Source: an uncultured Spartobacteria bacterium
GTDB taxonomy: Bacteria; Verrucomicrobiota; Verrucomicrobiae; Chthoniobacterales; UBA6821
DNA: 18,265 nt
Reading direction: 5' to 3'
Assembly (NCBI GenBank): GCA_903919105.1
Contig: CAIXGT010000183.1
Span: forward strand, 1 to 18,265
The translations under genes were made by a program, and so were the position numbers. The stretch's first letter is position 1. Each line of letters begins with the position of its first letter. Positions 6,913 through 14,718 of this stretch are shown here, piece after piece. The notes under the pieces are model-generated. The model saw only the letters and a program-made list of their open reading frames with translations. It made no database searches and was not told where the DNA came from.

Positions 6913-8372
6913 CCTCGTTACGCCGCCTCGTACTCCTCTTCACCCTGTTGCTTACGGCGCTAGCCGCAACAGCTGGCGCTCAAAATTCCACCCCGGTTGC
7001 TGCCCCTTCCCCCGCGGCGCCCGCCGAGTTGCCTGTGTCATCGACCCCGCCTGCACCAATCAACAATCCCTTGAACAAGGGGCGTGGGCCGACCTTCGAT
7101 GATGCTCATGGGGTGGTTCGTAACGGGAAAGTATATCTTTTTGCCTGCCATGATTTCTCGCCTGAAAACAGGAACTATCTTCTCAAGGACTGGTGGGTCT
7201 GGTCATCCAGCGATCTGATCGACTGGAAGTTGGAAAGTGTGCTCCGGCCCGAAACGACCTTTATTGGCAAGCCGTTCAATGACTGCTGGGCAACGTTCGG
7301 AGTCGAGCGTGGAGGCAAATGGTATTGGTATTTTGCTGCGGGTCCGCAGCAAATCGGCGTTGTTACAGCCGACTCGCCTGCAGGCCCCTGGAAGGATCCG
7401 CTGGGTGCTCCCCTGATCCCCCAAGGGATGTATCCTACCGCCGCTAGAGATCCCGACATTTTCATTGATGATGACGGCAAGGCTTACATGATTTTCGGGG
7501 CGTTCCGTTATTTCATCGTCCGGCTGAATGATGATATGATCTCCGTGGGGGAAAAGGCTCATCCAGTGCTCATCAATCATGCTCGCGGACCCTATGGTGA
7601 AGGCAAAACGGACGACAAGCCCTCACTGCACAAAAGGAACGGCCTCTATTACCTGTCGTGGTCCAGCTTCTACGCCGTTGCAAGCAATGTGTATGGTCCT
7701 TATGAGTACAAGGGGAGCGTCATCGATGCCGAGCATGTTGCGCCCGAGTTCCTGCGCAAAAGGGAGCGACTTTTCATCGATCGCCACGGCAACTTTTTCC
7801 AATACAACAACCAGTGGTATTACGTTTTCAACGATCAAAGCCAACCGGGAAGGAGTGGTTTCTACCGCGACTCGATCATGACCTATGTCCATTACAAGGA
7901 CAACGGCGAGATCGCTCCTGTACGGATTGACTCGCTTGGCGTCGGACAATACGACGCGACGCGCCCACAAATTGAAGCAGAGGATTATTTTAAAGCTGTC
8001 AAAGCCGAACAGCGGGAGTGCTCAGCCGGGGGGTTCGAATTGCGCGGCCTTGCCTCGGGAAGTGAACTCTACTACCCGAACATCCATAACGTCCCCCCGG
8101 ATGCAAGAATGACCATTTCGGTGGCAAGCGCTGATCCGAAAGGTGGGCTGATCGAGGTCAGGGAGGGTCGGCCAGACGGGAAATTGCTCGGCAGTATCCC
8201 TGTCCCCAAGACGGGGGGATGGGACAAGTTCCAATGCGCTGTCTGTCCCCTGAATAACGCTGCGGGTGATGTCTCGCTGTGTCTTGTTTTCAAGGGAAGC
8301 GAGCAGGAGTTTTGCCGCTTGGATTGGCTGGCTTTTGCTCCAAGTAAAGAAGGAGTCAACAAACAAAAATGA
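6909..8372 (+). CDS. Secreted GH43-like glycosidase with C-terminal CBM6-like module
   Basis: I place the start at the ATG at 6909, which overlaps the previous stop as ATGA and begins directly with a signal peptide (MTSLRRLVLLFTLLL..., cut near AGA24). An upstream in-frame ATG at 6867 would add 14 residues before it. The product is 487 residues. After an Ala/Pro linker comes a five-bladed-propeller-type domain: DDAH (Asp64/65, candidate base), RDPDIFIDDDGKAY (Asp181, candidate pKa modulator) and DDKPSLHKRNGLYYLSW. In usual GH43 enzymes that last motif carries the general-acid Glu before the Pro; here Asp/Lys occupies the site. From Ile355 (QIEAEDYF) to the end is a CBM6-like beta-sandwich ending in CRLDWLAF. 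GH43 members cleave arabinosyl, xylosyl or galactosyl bonds; the substrate here cannot be fixed. Confidence 0.82.
   Translation: MTSLRRLVLLFTLLLTALAATAGAQNSTPVAAPSPAAPAELPVSSTPPAPINNPLNKGRGPTFDDAHGVVRNGKVYLFACHDFSPENRNYLLKDWWVWSSSDLIDWKLESVLRPETTFIGKPFNDCWATFGVERGGKWYWYFAAGPQQIGVVTADSPAGPWKDPLGAPLIPQGMYPTAARDPDIFIDDDGKAYMIFGAFRYFIVRLNDDMISVGEKAHPVLINHARGPYGEGKTDDKPSLHKRNGLYYLSWSSFYAVASNVYGPYEYKGSVIDAEHVAPEFLRKRERLFIDRHGNFFQYNNQWYYVFNDQSQPGRSGFYRDSIMTYVHYKDNGEIAPVRIDSLGVGQYDATRPQIEAEDYFKAVKAEQRECSAGGFELRGLASGSELYYPNIHNVPPDARMTISVASADPKGGLIEVREGRPDGKLLGSIPVPKTGGWDKFQCAVCPLNNAAGDVSLCLVFKGSEQEFCRLDWLAFAPSKEGVNKQK
8351..8355 (+). promoter_or_regulatory. Ribosome binding site of the esterase gene
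   Basis: AGGAG lies 13 bases before the ATG at 8369, inside the 3' end of the GH43-like gene. Together with the ATGA overlap (8369-8372) it supports this start and translational coupling. Confidence 0.6.
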
Positions 8373-9373
8373 ACATCTCTAAAATAACAGTTGGGATCGG
8401 GGGACTTCTGGCTCTTGCCATGACCCTCCATGCTACGGAACTCCACGGGACAACCAACGCCATCGCGCCGCAGGAAGCTGTAACAGCCAAAAGCGCTCCA
8501 GTGATTCAACCCACGTTCACCAGTGTGAGCTACGGGCAAGACCCGGCGCAGATCATGGATGTATGGTTGGCTAAAGCCGACAAGCCGACACCTGTTGTCG
8601 TCTTTATCCATGGGGGTTCCTGGGAATCCGGTTCGCGTGGATCCGTCCAAAAGCAGGGGTTGGCTTCGCTTCTAGAAGCGGGAATTTCGGTTATCTCGAT
8701 TGATTACCGGATGCTCCCGGCCGCCAACCGGGCCGGCATCAAGCCTCCTGTGAAATGGCCCTTAAGTGATGCGGCGCGAGCACTTCAGTTCATTCGCAGC
8801 AAATCTGCCGAGTGGAATCTGGACAAGAGCCGCATCGGTCTGATGGGAGTATCCGCAGGTGGTTGCTCCTCTCTTTGGCTGGCGATGCATGATGACATGG
8901 CCGATCCGAAAAGCCCCGACCCTGTCGCGCGGGAATCAACGCGAGTGGCCTGTGCAGGAGTGCTCATCGCCCAGACCACGCTCGATCCGAAGCAGCTGTT
9001 TGAATGGTTCAAGGAACCGGCTTACGGGGGGCATGCATTCGGATTTGTCAAACCCAAGGAGAAGCGAGTCGTCAGCGATATGGATGCATGCCTGGCAGCA
9101 AGAGATCAAATCCTGCCCTGGATCAAGGAGTACTCGCCCATTGAGTGGGCCAGTGCCGATGATCCACCAATCTTTCTCGCATACAGTACTGTGCCCCAGC
9201 CCGGCGACAAGCCGCAGCTGGACTCAGTCCACGGTGCGGCCTACGGGATCCATTTGAAGGAACGGCTCGATCAGCTGGGCGTGGAATGTCATGTCGACTA
9301 TCCGGTTGGATGGACTAATCCGGAACCGCCGAACATGAAATTCCTGATTCAGAAACTCAGTGCGAAACAGTGA
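8369..9373 (+). CDS. Secreted alpha/beta-hydrolase, BD-FAE/acetylesterase-like
   Basis: A 334-residue protein with a signal peptide (about residues 1-22). The catalytic elements are visible: HGGSW oxyanion motif (81-85), nucleophile Ser162 in GVSAGG, Asp264 or Asp265 in DDPPIFLAYS, and His288 in SVHGAAYG. This order and the HGGxW motif fit the esterase/lipase group that includes bifunctional feruloyl and acetyl esterases. The likely role is removal of acetyl or other acyl esters from the glycan so that the neighbouring glycosidases can act. It starts within the stop of the GH43-like gene. The acyl group cannot be predicted from sequence alone. Confidence 0.85.
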   Translation: MNISKITVGIGGLLALAMTLHATELHGTTNAIAPQEAVTAKSAPVIQPTFTSVSYGQDPAQIMDVWLAKADKPTPVVVFIHGGSWESGSRGSVQKQGLASLLEAGISVISIDYRMLPAANRAGIKPPVKWPLSDAARALQFIRSKSAEWNLDKSRIGLMGVSAGGCSSLWLAMHDDMADPKSPDPVARESTRVACAGVLIAQTTLDPKQLFEWFKEPAYGGHAFGFVKPKEKRVVSDMDACLAARDQILPWIKEYSPIEWASADDPPIFLAYSTVPQPGDKPQLDSVHGAAYGIHLKERLDQLGVECHVDYPVGWTNPEPPNMKFLIQKLSAKQ

Positions 9374-9410
9374 CCCTTCCCGGCAAGGCGAAAGAGCTTC
9401 AGTTCACAGC

Positions 9411-11345
9411 ATGAAGACGATCAGACTCCCTATCCTTGCCTCGCTGCTTCTCTCGGCTTCGATGCAAGCCGCCGTCATGCCCTTGCCCGAGCTTCCTGTA
9501 GCAGGCTCAGTCGTGTATGCCCCGCATCCGCATTTCCGATGGAAGAGGGAGGCGGATGTGAAGATCGATGAAGTCCATCGTCTCCAGATTGCAAGAGACC
9601 AGTTGTTCAGTGACATCGTGTCTGACGACAGGCTGGAGGTGGTCTCACGGTTCGTACCGGTGTGCCCGCTTGAACCCGGCAAGTATTGGTGGCGTGTGCG
9701 GCGGGGCGAGGGGGACTGGTCGATGACGGTGCCATTCGAGGTTCGCGCCCCCCAGTGTGTGGTCACTGTTCGAGCGGGCAGTGACGCAGCGACAGTGGCC
9801 CGTGCGATTCGGGAGGCTGCGGCACACACACCCGCACGGGTGGATTTCGAGCCGGGCGAGTATGCGCTGGTGCCGGCGGAGGAACCAAGGAGCCTGATCA
9901 CCCTGGAGAAGGTTACGGATCTCACGATAGACGGTCATGGGGCAACGTTAGTGCTTGGCGGAGCGTTTCTCCAATTGAACAATTGCCGGCGTGTGACAAT
10001 CCAGAATCTCACGGTGACCGGCAAACGTCCGGGCCACACGCTGGTGCGGATCCTCCGGAAAGAAAACGATCAAGGCTCCCTCGTCGTGAAGCCGGAGCTG
10101 GGCCACGATCCGGATGTCCCGTTTTATTTCCAATCTGGAAAGAACTTTGGCGGGAGCTTTCTAGGATGCATGGATCCCGATCATCCCGGCCGGGAGGTCA
10201 CCGGAGCTCTCGTTTCGGCGAGGTGGGCGACTGTCGTGCCGTTGCCGAACGAACCCGGAGTTTTCGCTTTCAGCCGTGTGCCAACCGCCACGCTTGACCT
10301 TTTCCCCGTCGGCGCCACCGCGATCGTCACGCTGTATCGCTGGAGATGGCTGGAGATGGTTCGAGGAGAAGAATGCACGTTGAGTCATGTGACGGCCGTG
10401 GATTTGCCCGGGGCCTTCAGCGGCGGTGGATCCTCCGCCAAGAGTTACCTTTCCTGTAGGGTTCAGCGTCGTTCACCGGGAGATTATTACGGTGGACATT
10501 CTGCCACGGGGAGCGGCCGCATCGGCGAATGGATCGAGAACTGTGAGTTCGAATACCTGCCGGATGATGGCCCCGCTGAGCAATCGTTCCGCAGTGTGAT
10601 CACGGCCACCAGCGGGCCGGACTCTGTGCTCATCGCGGGAAATAGCAACGACTCCGCAGTGCAGCCCGGTGACCGGGTGTCGCTGGTGGACCTGAAAGGG
10701 CTGCGAGGCGCTTCGGCCACCATCGCGAGCGTGACGCAGCGCGGCGGCTCCCTAGTCATCCAATTAGACCGGACGCTGAGCGAGTTGGCGGAGAAGCTTG
10801 GCGGGACCGTCGCCGCCGAGAAAAAAAATATCTTCCTCTACGTGGATGCGCCGAGCAACGAAGACTTTGTTTACCGGCACAACCGGCATTTCGGAGGGAA
10901 GGGGCACGGTGTTAAATTCAACGGCACGCGGGGCTGGATCGCCGACAGCACCTTTGAAAACATCAACGGCAATGCAATCATGGCAGGCTACATCTCGGCA
11001 GTCTCAGGCCACGGAGCAAGCGATGTACTCATCAGCGGCAACTCCATTACCCGGTGCGGATGGACGCCGATCTGCTCGACCTCGGAATCCCGACTGGCAA
11101 GCAATCTGATCATTCGCGACAACACCGTCCGTGAAATCCGCGATGCGGCAATCGCAGTGATCGGCTACAATGGTGTCAAGGTCACGGGGAACACTTTTTC
11201 CTCCAGCACTCTTCCTGCCTTGGGCGCGTGGGTGGTTTTTCAAGACAGTACGAATATTGATTGCCGGGCCAACCGATTCCCGGGCGGCTTGCCCGAGAGC
11301 AGGACTGCGGAAAGGGAGTGGGACAACAACCGACCCTATTTTTAG
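9411..11345 (+). CDS. Secreted parallel beta-helix protein with inserted barrel, GH110-like architecture
   Basis: The ATG at 9411 gives a 644-residue product beginning with a clean signal peptide (MKTIRLPILASLLLSASMQA). An in-frame GTG at 9360 would overlap the esterase gene and place 17 charged residues first, so it is rejected. Residues about 22-125 form a fibronectin-III-like domain (HPHFRWKREAD, PGKYWWRVRRG). The rest is a right-handed parallel beta-helix with typical rungs (VTDLTIDGHGATLVL, CRRVTIQNLTVTG, NLIIRDNTVREI, GVKVTGNTFS). Near Asp385/Asp386 the turn CEFEYLPDDG is followed by a segment of beta-barrel type (GDRVSLVDLKG, SLVIQLDRTL) before the helix resumes. That arrangement recalls GH110 alpha-galactosidases, but overall it is unlike any family I can name. 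It is likely a glycosidase or lyase acting on the same glycan. Confidence 0.7.
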   Translation: MKTIRLPILASLLLSASMQAAVMPLPELPVAGSVVYAPHPHFRWKREADVKIDEVHRLQIARDQLFSDIVSDDRLEVVSRFVPVCPLEPGKYWWRVRRGEGDWSMTVPFEVRAPQCVVTVRAGSDAATVARAIREAAAHTPARVDFEPGEYALVPAEEPRSLITLEKVTDLTIDGHGATLVLGGAFLQLNNCRRVTIQNLTVTGKRPGHTLVRILRKENDQGSLVVKPELGHDPDVPFYFQSGKNFGGSFLGCMDPDHPGREVTGALVSARWATVVPLPNEPGVFAFSRVPTATLDLFPVGATAIVTLYRWRWLEMVRGEECTLSHVTAVDLPGAFSGGGSSAKSYLSCRVQRRSPGDYYGGHSATGSGRIGEWIENCEFEYLPDDGPAEQSFRSVITATSGPDSVLIAGNSNDSAVQPGDRVSLVDLKGLRGASATIASVTQRGGSLVIQLDRTLSELAEKLGGTVAAEKKNIFLYVDAPSNEDFVYRHNRHFGGKGHGVKFNGTRGWIADSTFENINGNAIMAGYISAVSGHGASDVLISGNSITRCGWTPICSTSESRLASNLIIRDNTVREIRDAAIAVIGYNGVKVTGNTFSSSTLPALGAWVVFQDSTNIDCRANRFPGGLPESRTAEREWDNNRPYF

Positions 11346-11348
11346 GCC

Positions 11349-14300
11349 ATGCTGAAATCCCTTACGAATCCTCTTATGAGATCGCTAGCACTGCTTTTAC
11401 TTATCTCCACGGTGGCGTTTGCCGACGACCTCGCGCAACAGTTCCAATCGCCCCCCGCCAGTGCAAAACCGCACATCTTTTGGATGTGGATGAACGGCAA
11501 TATCACCAAGGAGGGCATCACCGCAGACCTGGAAGCCATCCAACGTGTCGGTATCGGAGGCGTACAGATTTTCAATATCTCAGAGGGCATTCCGCACGGA
11601 ACGGTTCAGTTCAACAGCCCGGAGTGGCGCGAGCTTGTCAAGTATGCGGTCACGGAAGCCGACAGGCTTGGGCTTAAACTCGGTATGCACAATGCTGCGG
11701 GCTGGTCCTCGAGCGGCGGTCCTTGGAATACGCCGGAGCACAGTATGCAGATCGCCGTTACCAGCGAGAAACAGGTGCGCGGACCGGCTCGCTTCGAGGA
11801 GGTGATACCGCAACCGAAGGCGAACCTTGGCTTTTATCGGGATGCGGCCGTGCTCGCCTTTCGAACGCCGAAAGCCGAGTTGGAGCCTCTTCCCGCGCCG
11901 CTGAAGATCACCACCAGCGATGGAAAAACGGATGCCACCGGGCTGCTGCATACCAACCCTGCCAAGCCGGTAGTGCTACCGGCGCCCACCCCGCTGCAGC
12001 CACAATTCATTCAGTGGGAATTCGCCCAGCCGCAGACAGCCCGGACACTTTGGGTGACACCAGGCCGCGGGGTGATTCGTCGCCAAGGCCAGATTGAGTC
12101 CTCTGATGATGGCAAAACATTTCGGAAAATCGCAGCCTTCACCCTGCAGCGCGCCGATGAGCAGCAAGTCCTGACCTTCCAGCCGACGAAGGCGCGGTTC
12201 TTCCGGCTTCTCTTTACCGGCGCCGATCCGAGTTCCCCAAAAATCGTCATTGCCCAAGCTGAGTTTTCGCGGCGGATGACCGTGGATAGCGTGAGCAAAA
12301 AATCGTTGCAGGCATATGCTCCTGGCCCTTACGCCGAAGTCGTGGGGGATGCCACACCGGAGGAGGTTGTCTCCTCGAGCGATGTGCTGGACCTGAGCAA
12401 GCAAATGGCCACGGATGGAAAGCTCACGTGGGATGTGCCTGCGGGAGATTGGACCATTGTGCGCGTGGGCCATACCTCCAACGGCAGAAAAAACCACCCA
12501 GCTCCTCCTGAGGCAACCGGCTTGGAATGTGACAAACTGAGCAGCGAGGCCGTCCAGGCGCACTGGGACAGCCTGATGGGCCTGCTCACAAAGGAAGTCG
12601 GCCCCCTGGCCGGAAAGAGCTTTGCCAATGTGCATGTCGACAGCTGGGAAGTCGGCACCCAGAACTGGACGTCGAAGCTGCCCCAGGAGTTTGCCAAACG
12701 GCGCGGCTATGATCTGTTGCATTTCCTACCGGTGCTGTCGGGACGAGTGGTGGACAGCCCGCAAATCACGGACCGCTTCCTTTGGGATTTTCGGCGCACC
12801 ATTGCCGATCTGTTTGCGGAGAATTACTCCGGCAAATTCGCGGAAATGGCCCACAAGTCCGGCATGACTTACTCCGTGGAGCCGTATGGGAGCATTCCGG
12901 GAATGGACTTGGAGTATGGCCGCCATGCCGACATCCCGATGACCGAGTTCTGGACAGCCGGCGAATTTACAATTCCCCCCAAACTTGCGGCTTCTGTGGC
13001 CCATACCAACGGGCGCAAGGTCGTCGGTGCGGAAGCCTTTACTGCGCGGATTCCCTGCAGTAAGTGGGTCAATGATCCCTTCTCGATCAAGGTGCAGGGC
13101 GATGCCGCCTGGTGCGGAGGGGTGAACCGGTTCGTGTTCCACCGCTACGCTCACCAGCCATGGACACATCCGACACACTTCCCCGGCATGACGATGGGCC
13201 AGTGGGGGATGCATTTCGAGCGCACCACCACATGGTGGGAGCAGAGCAAGGCATGGCTGGCCTATATCGCACGCGCGCAATTTCTTTTGCAGTCGGGGCA
13301 ATTTGTCGCCGACGTGCTTGTCTACTGCGGGGAGGATGTTCCCGGCGGCATGCGCTACATGCCCATGAGCAATGTCCCAAAAGGTTATGATTACGACGGC
13401 TGTGACGCCGAGACGCTTAACCTCGCTTCCGTCAAAGATGGACGCATTGTCCTGCCCTCGGGGATGAGTTACCGGGTGCTGGTGTTGCCGGAGAACAAGG
13501 CGATGCGGCCGGAGATCGCCCGCAAGATCAAGGAGTTGGTGGCTGCCGGCGCAACGGTCATCGGCCCCAAGCCGGATCATGCCCCGGGCCTCCAAGCCTA
13601 CCCGGGCTGTGATGACGAGGTACGCAAATTAACGAGTGATTGGGGTGTGCTTTCCGGCAAGCCAGTAGGAAGTGTTCTCTCTTCGCTCGGGGTGAAGCCG
13701 GACGTTGAGTTCACCGGCGGCAACGATGCGCAACTCCGTTCCATTCACCGCAAAGTGGATGATACGGACGTGTATTTTGTCGCCTGCCCGAGCATGCAGG
13801 CTGAGGATTGCGTCGGCACGTTCCGCGTGTCCGGTAAGCAGCCCGAGCTGTGGCACCCGGATTCCGGGCGGATTGAGCCGTGCGCCGTCTGGCGGGAGGT
13901 GGACGGGCGTACCGAGGTTCCATTGCACTTTGACCCTGCAGGTTCCGTATTCGTTGTGTTTCGCGAACCGGCAAAGGACGATCACTTGGTTGCGGTCAAG
14001 GGGGACGGCGCATCGCCGAACTCCTTTGAGATCGGCACGCAGGAGTTGCTCACCCGTGCACCGGGCCGGTTTACGTTCACCTATGCCTCGGGTCGGGCGA
14101 CAACGCTGGAGGTCAAGGAGGTTGACTGTCCGATGGAGCTCTCCGGGCCGTGGCAATTGACTTTCCCTCCCAACTGGGGGGCTCCGGCGGAAATCACACT
14201 GGATAAGCTGATCTCATGGACACAGAATCCAGACCCCGGAGTGAAATATTTCTCCGGCACGGCGACCTACCGCAAACAATTCCAATACAAGGTGGATAAA

Positions 14301-14696
14301 CGGGGAGGAAAGATCGAACTCGATCTCGGCGCGGTGAAGAATCTGGCGGAGGTTCGCTTGAACGGGAAAAATCTGGGTATTCTCTGGAAACCTCCCTTCC
14401 GCCTGGATGTCACCGACGATATCCGCACCGGTTCCAACGATCTTGAGGTGAGTGTGACCAATCTCTGGGTGAACAGGCTGATCGGTGACGAGCAGTTGCC
14501 TGAAGATTGCCAATGGAACGGCGTCAGCTTGAAGGAATGGCCTCAATGGCTGCTGGATGGGAAGCCGAGTCCCACCGGTCGCTTGACGTTCACAACATGG
14601 CACCATTGGACAAAGAACGATCACCCCTTGGAGTCGGGGCTCCTCGGTCCGGTGACCCTGCAGACGATGGAGAAATTTGAGATTCCCCAACGGTAA
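11349..14696 (+). CDS. Secreted GH106 alpha-L-rhamnosidase
   Basis: A 1115-residue protein with a signal peptide ending near FADD; an internal Met at residue 10 is a second possible start. It begins 3 bases after the previous stop. The GH106 hallmarks are present: HIFWMWMNGNIT near the N-terminus of the mature protein, GIGGVQIFNI, VHVDSWEVGTQNW (Glu434), SVEPYG (Glu511) and GAEAFTA (Glu562). Family knowledge: GH106 enzymes are calcium-dependent inverting exo-alpha-L-rhamnosidases, often acting on pectic rhamnogalacturonan. The three Glu are candidates for the acid/base and metal site, not proven. Residues about 214-310 form an inserted sandwich module (PQFIQWEFAQPQTARTLWV to QAEFSRR). The C-terminal ~160 residues are a GH2-like beta-sandwich (VRLNGKNLGILWKPPFRLDV). 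Length is usual for the family. Confidence 0.92.
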   Translation: MLKSLTNPLMRSLALLLLISTVAFADDLAQQFQSPPASAKPHIFWMWMNGNITKEGITADLEAIQRVGIGGVQIFNISEGIPHGTVQFNSPEWRELVKYAVTEADRLGLKLGMHNAAGWSSSGGPWNTPEHSMQIAVTSEKQVRGPARFEEVIPQPKANLGFYRDAAVLAFRTPKAELEPLPAPLKITTSDGKTDATGLLHTNPAKPVVLPAPTPLQPQFIQWEFAQPQTARTLWVTPGRGVIRRQGQIESSDDGKTFRKIAAFTLQRADEQQVLTFQPTKARFFRLLFTGADPSSPKIVIAQAEFSRRMTVDSVSKKSLQAYAPGPYAEVVGDATPEEVVSSSDVLDLSKQMATDGKLTWDVPAGDWTIVRVGHTSNGRKNHPAPPEATGLECDKLSSEAVQAHWDSLMGLLTKEVGPLAGKSFANVHVDSWEVGTQNWTSKLPQEFAKRRGYDLLHFLPVLSGRVVDSPQITDRFLWDFRRTIADLFAENYSGKFAEMAHKSGMTYSVEPYGSIPGMDLEYGRHADIPMTEFWTAGEFTIPPKLAASVAHTNGRKVVGAEAFTARIPCSKWVNDPFSIKVQGDAAWCGGVNRFVFHRYAHQPWTHPTHFPGMTMGQWGMHFERTTTWWEQSKAWLAYIARAQFLLQSGQFVADVLVYCGEDVPGGMRYMPMSNVPKGYDYDGCDAETLNLASVKDGRIVLPSGMSYRVLVLPENKAMRPEIARKIKELVAAGATVIGPKPDHAPGLQAYPGCDDEVRKLTSDWGVLSGKPVGSVLSSLGVKPDVEFTGGNDAQLRSIHRKVDDTDVYFVACPSMQAEDCVGTFRVSGKQPELWHPDSGRIEPCAVWREVDGRTEVPLHFDPAGSVFVVFREPAKDDHLVAVKGDGASPNSFEIGTQELLTRAPGRFTFTYASGRATTLEVKEVDCPMELSGPWQLTFPPNWGAPAEITLDKLISWTQNPDPGVKYFSGTATYRKQFQYKVDKRGGKIELDLGAVKNLAEVRLNGKNLGILWKPPFRLDVTDDIRTGSNDLEVSVTNLWVNRLIGDEQLPEDCQWNGVSLKEWPQWLLDGKPSPTGRLTFTTWHHWTKNDHPLESGLLGPVTLQTMEKFEIPQR

Positions 14697-14718
14697 ACGA
14701 ATCTTAACCCACCACCAT

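Noticed and set aside
9360..9410. Upstream GTG start for the beta-helix gene
   Set aside because: It would put 17 polar and charged residues before an evident signal peptide and overlap the esterase gene; the ATG at 9411 is preferred.
14677..14718. Upstream TTG start for the GH78 gene
   Set aside because: It would precede the signal peptide with a basic, His-rich segment and overlap the GH106 gene; the ATG at 14719 is preferred.
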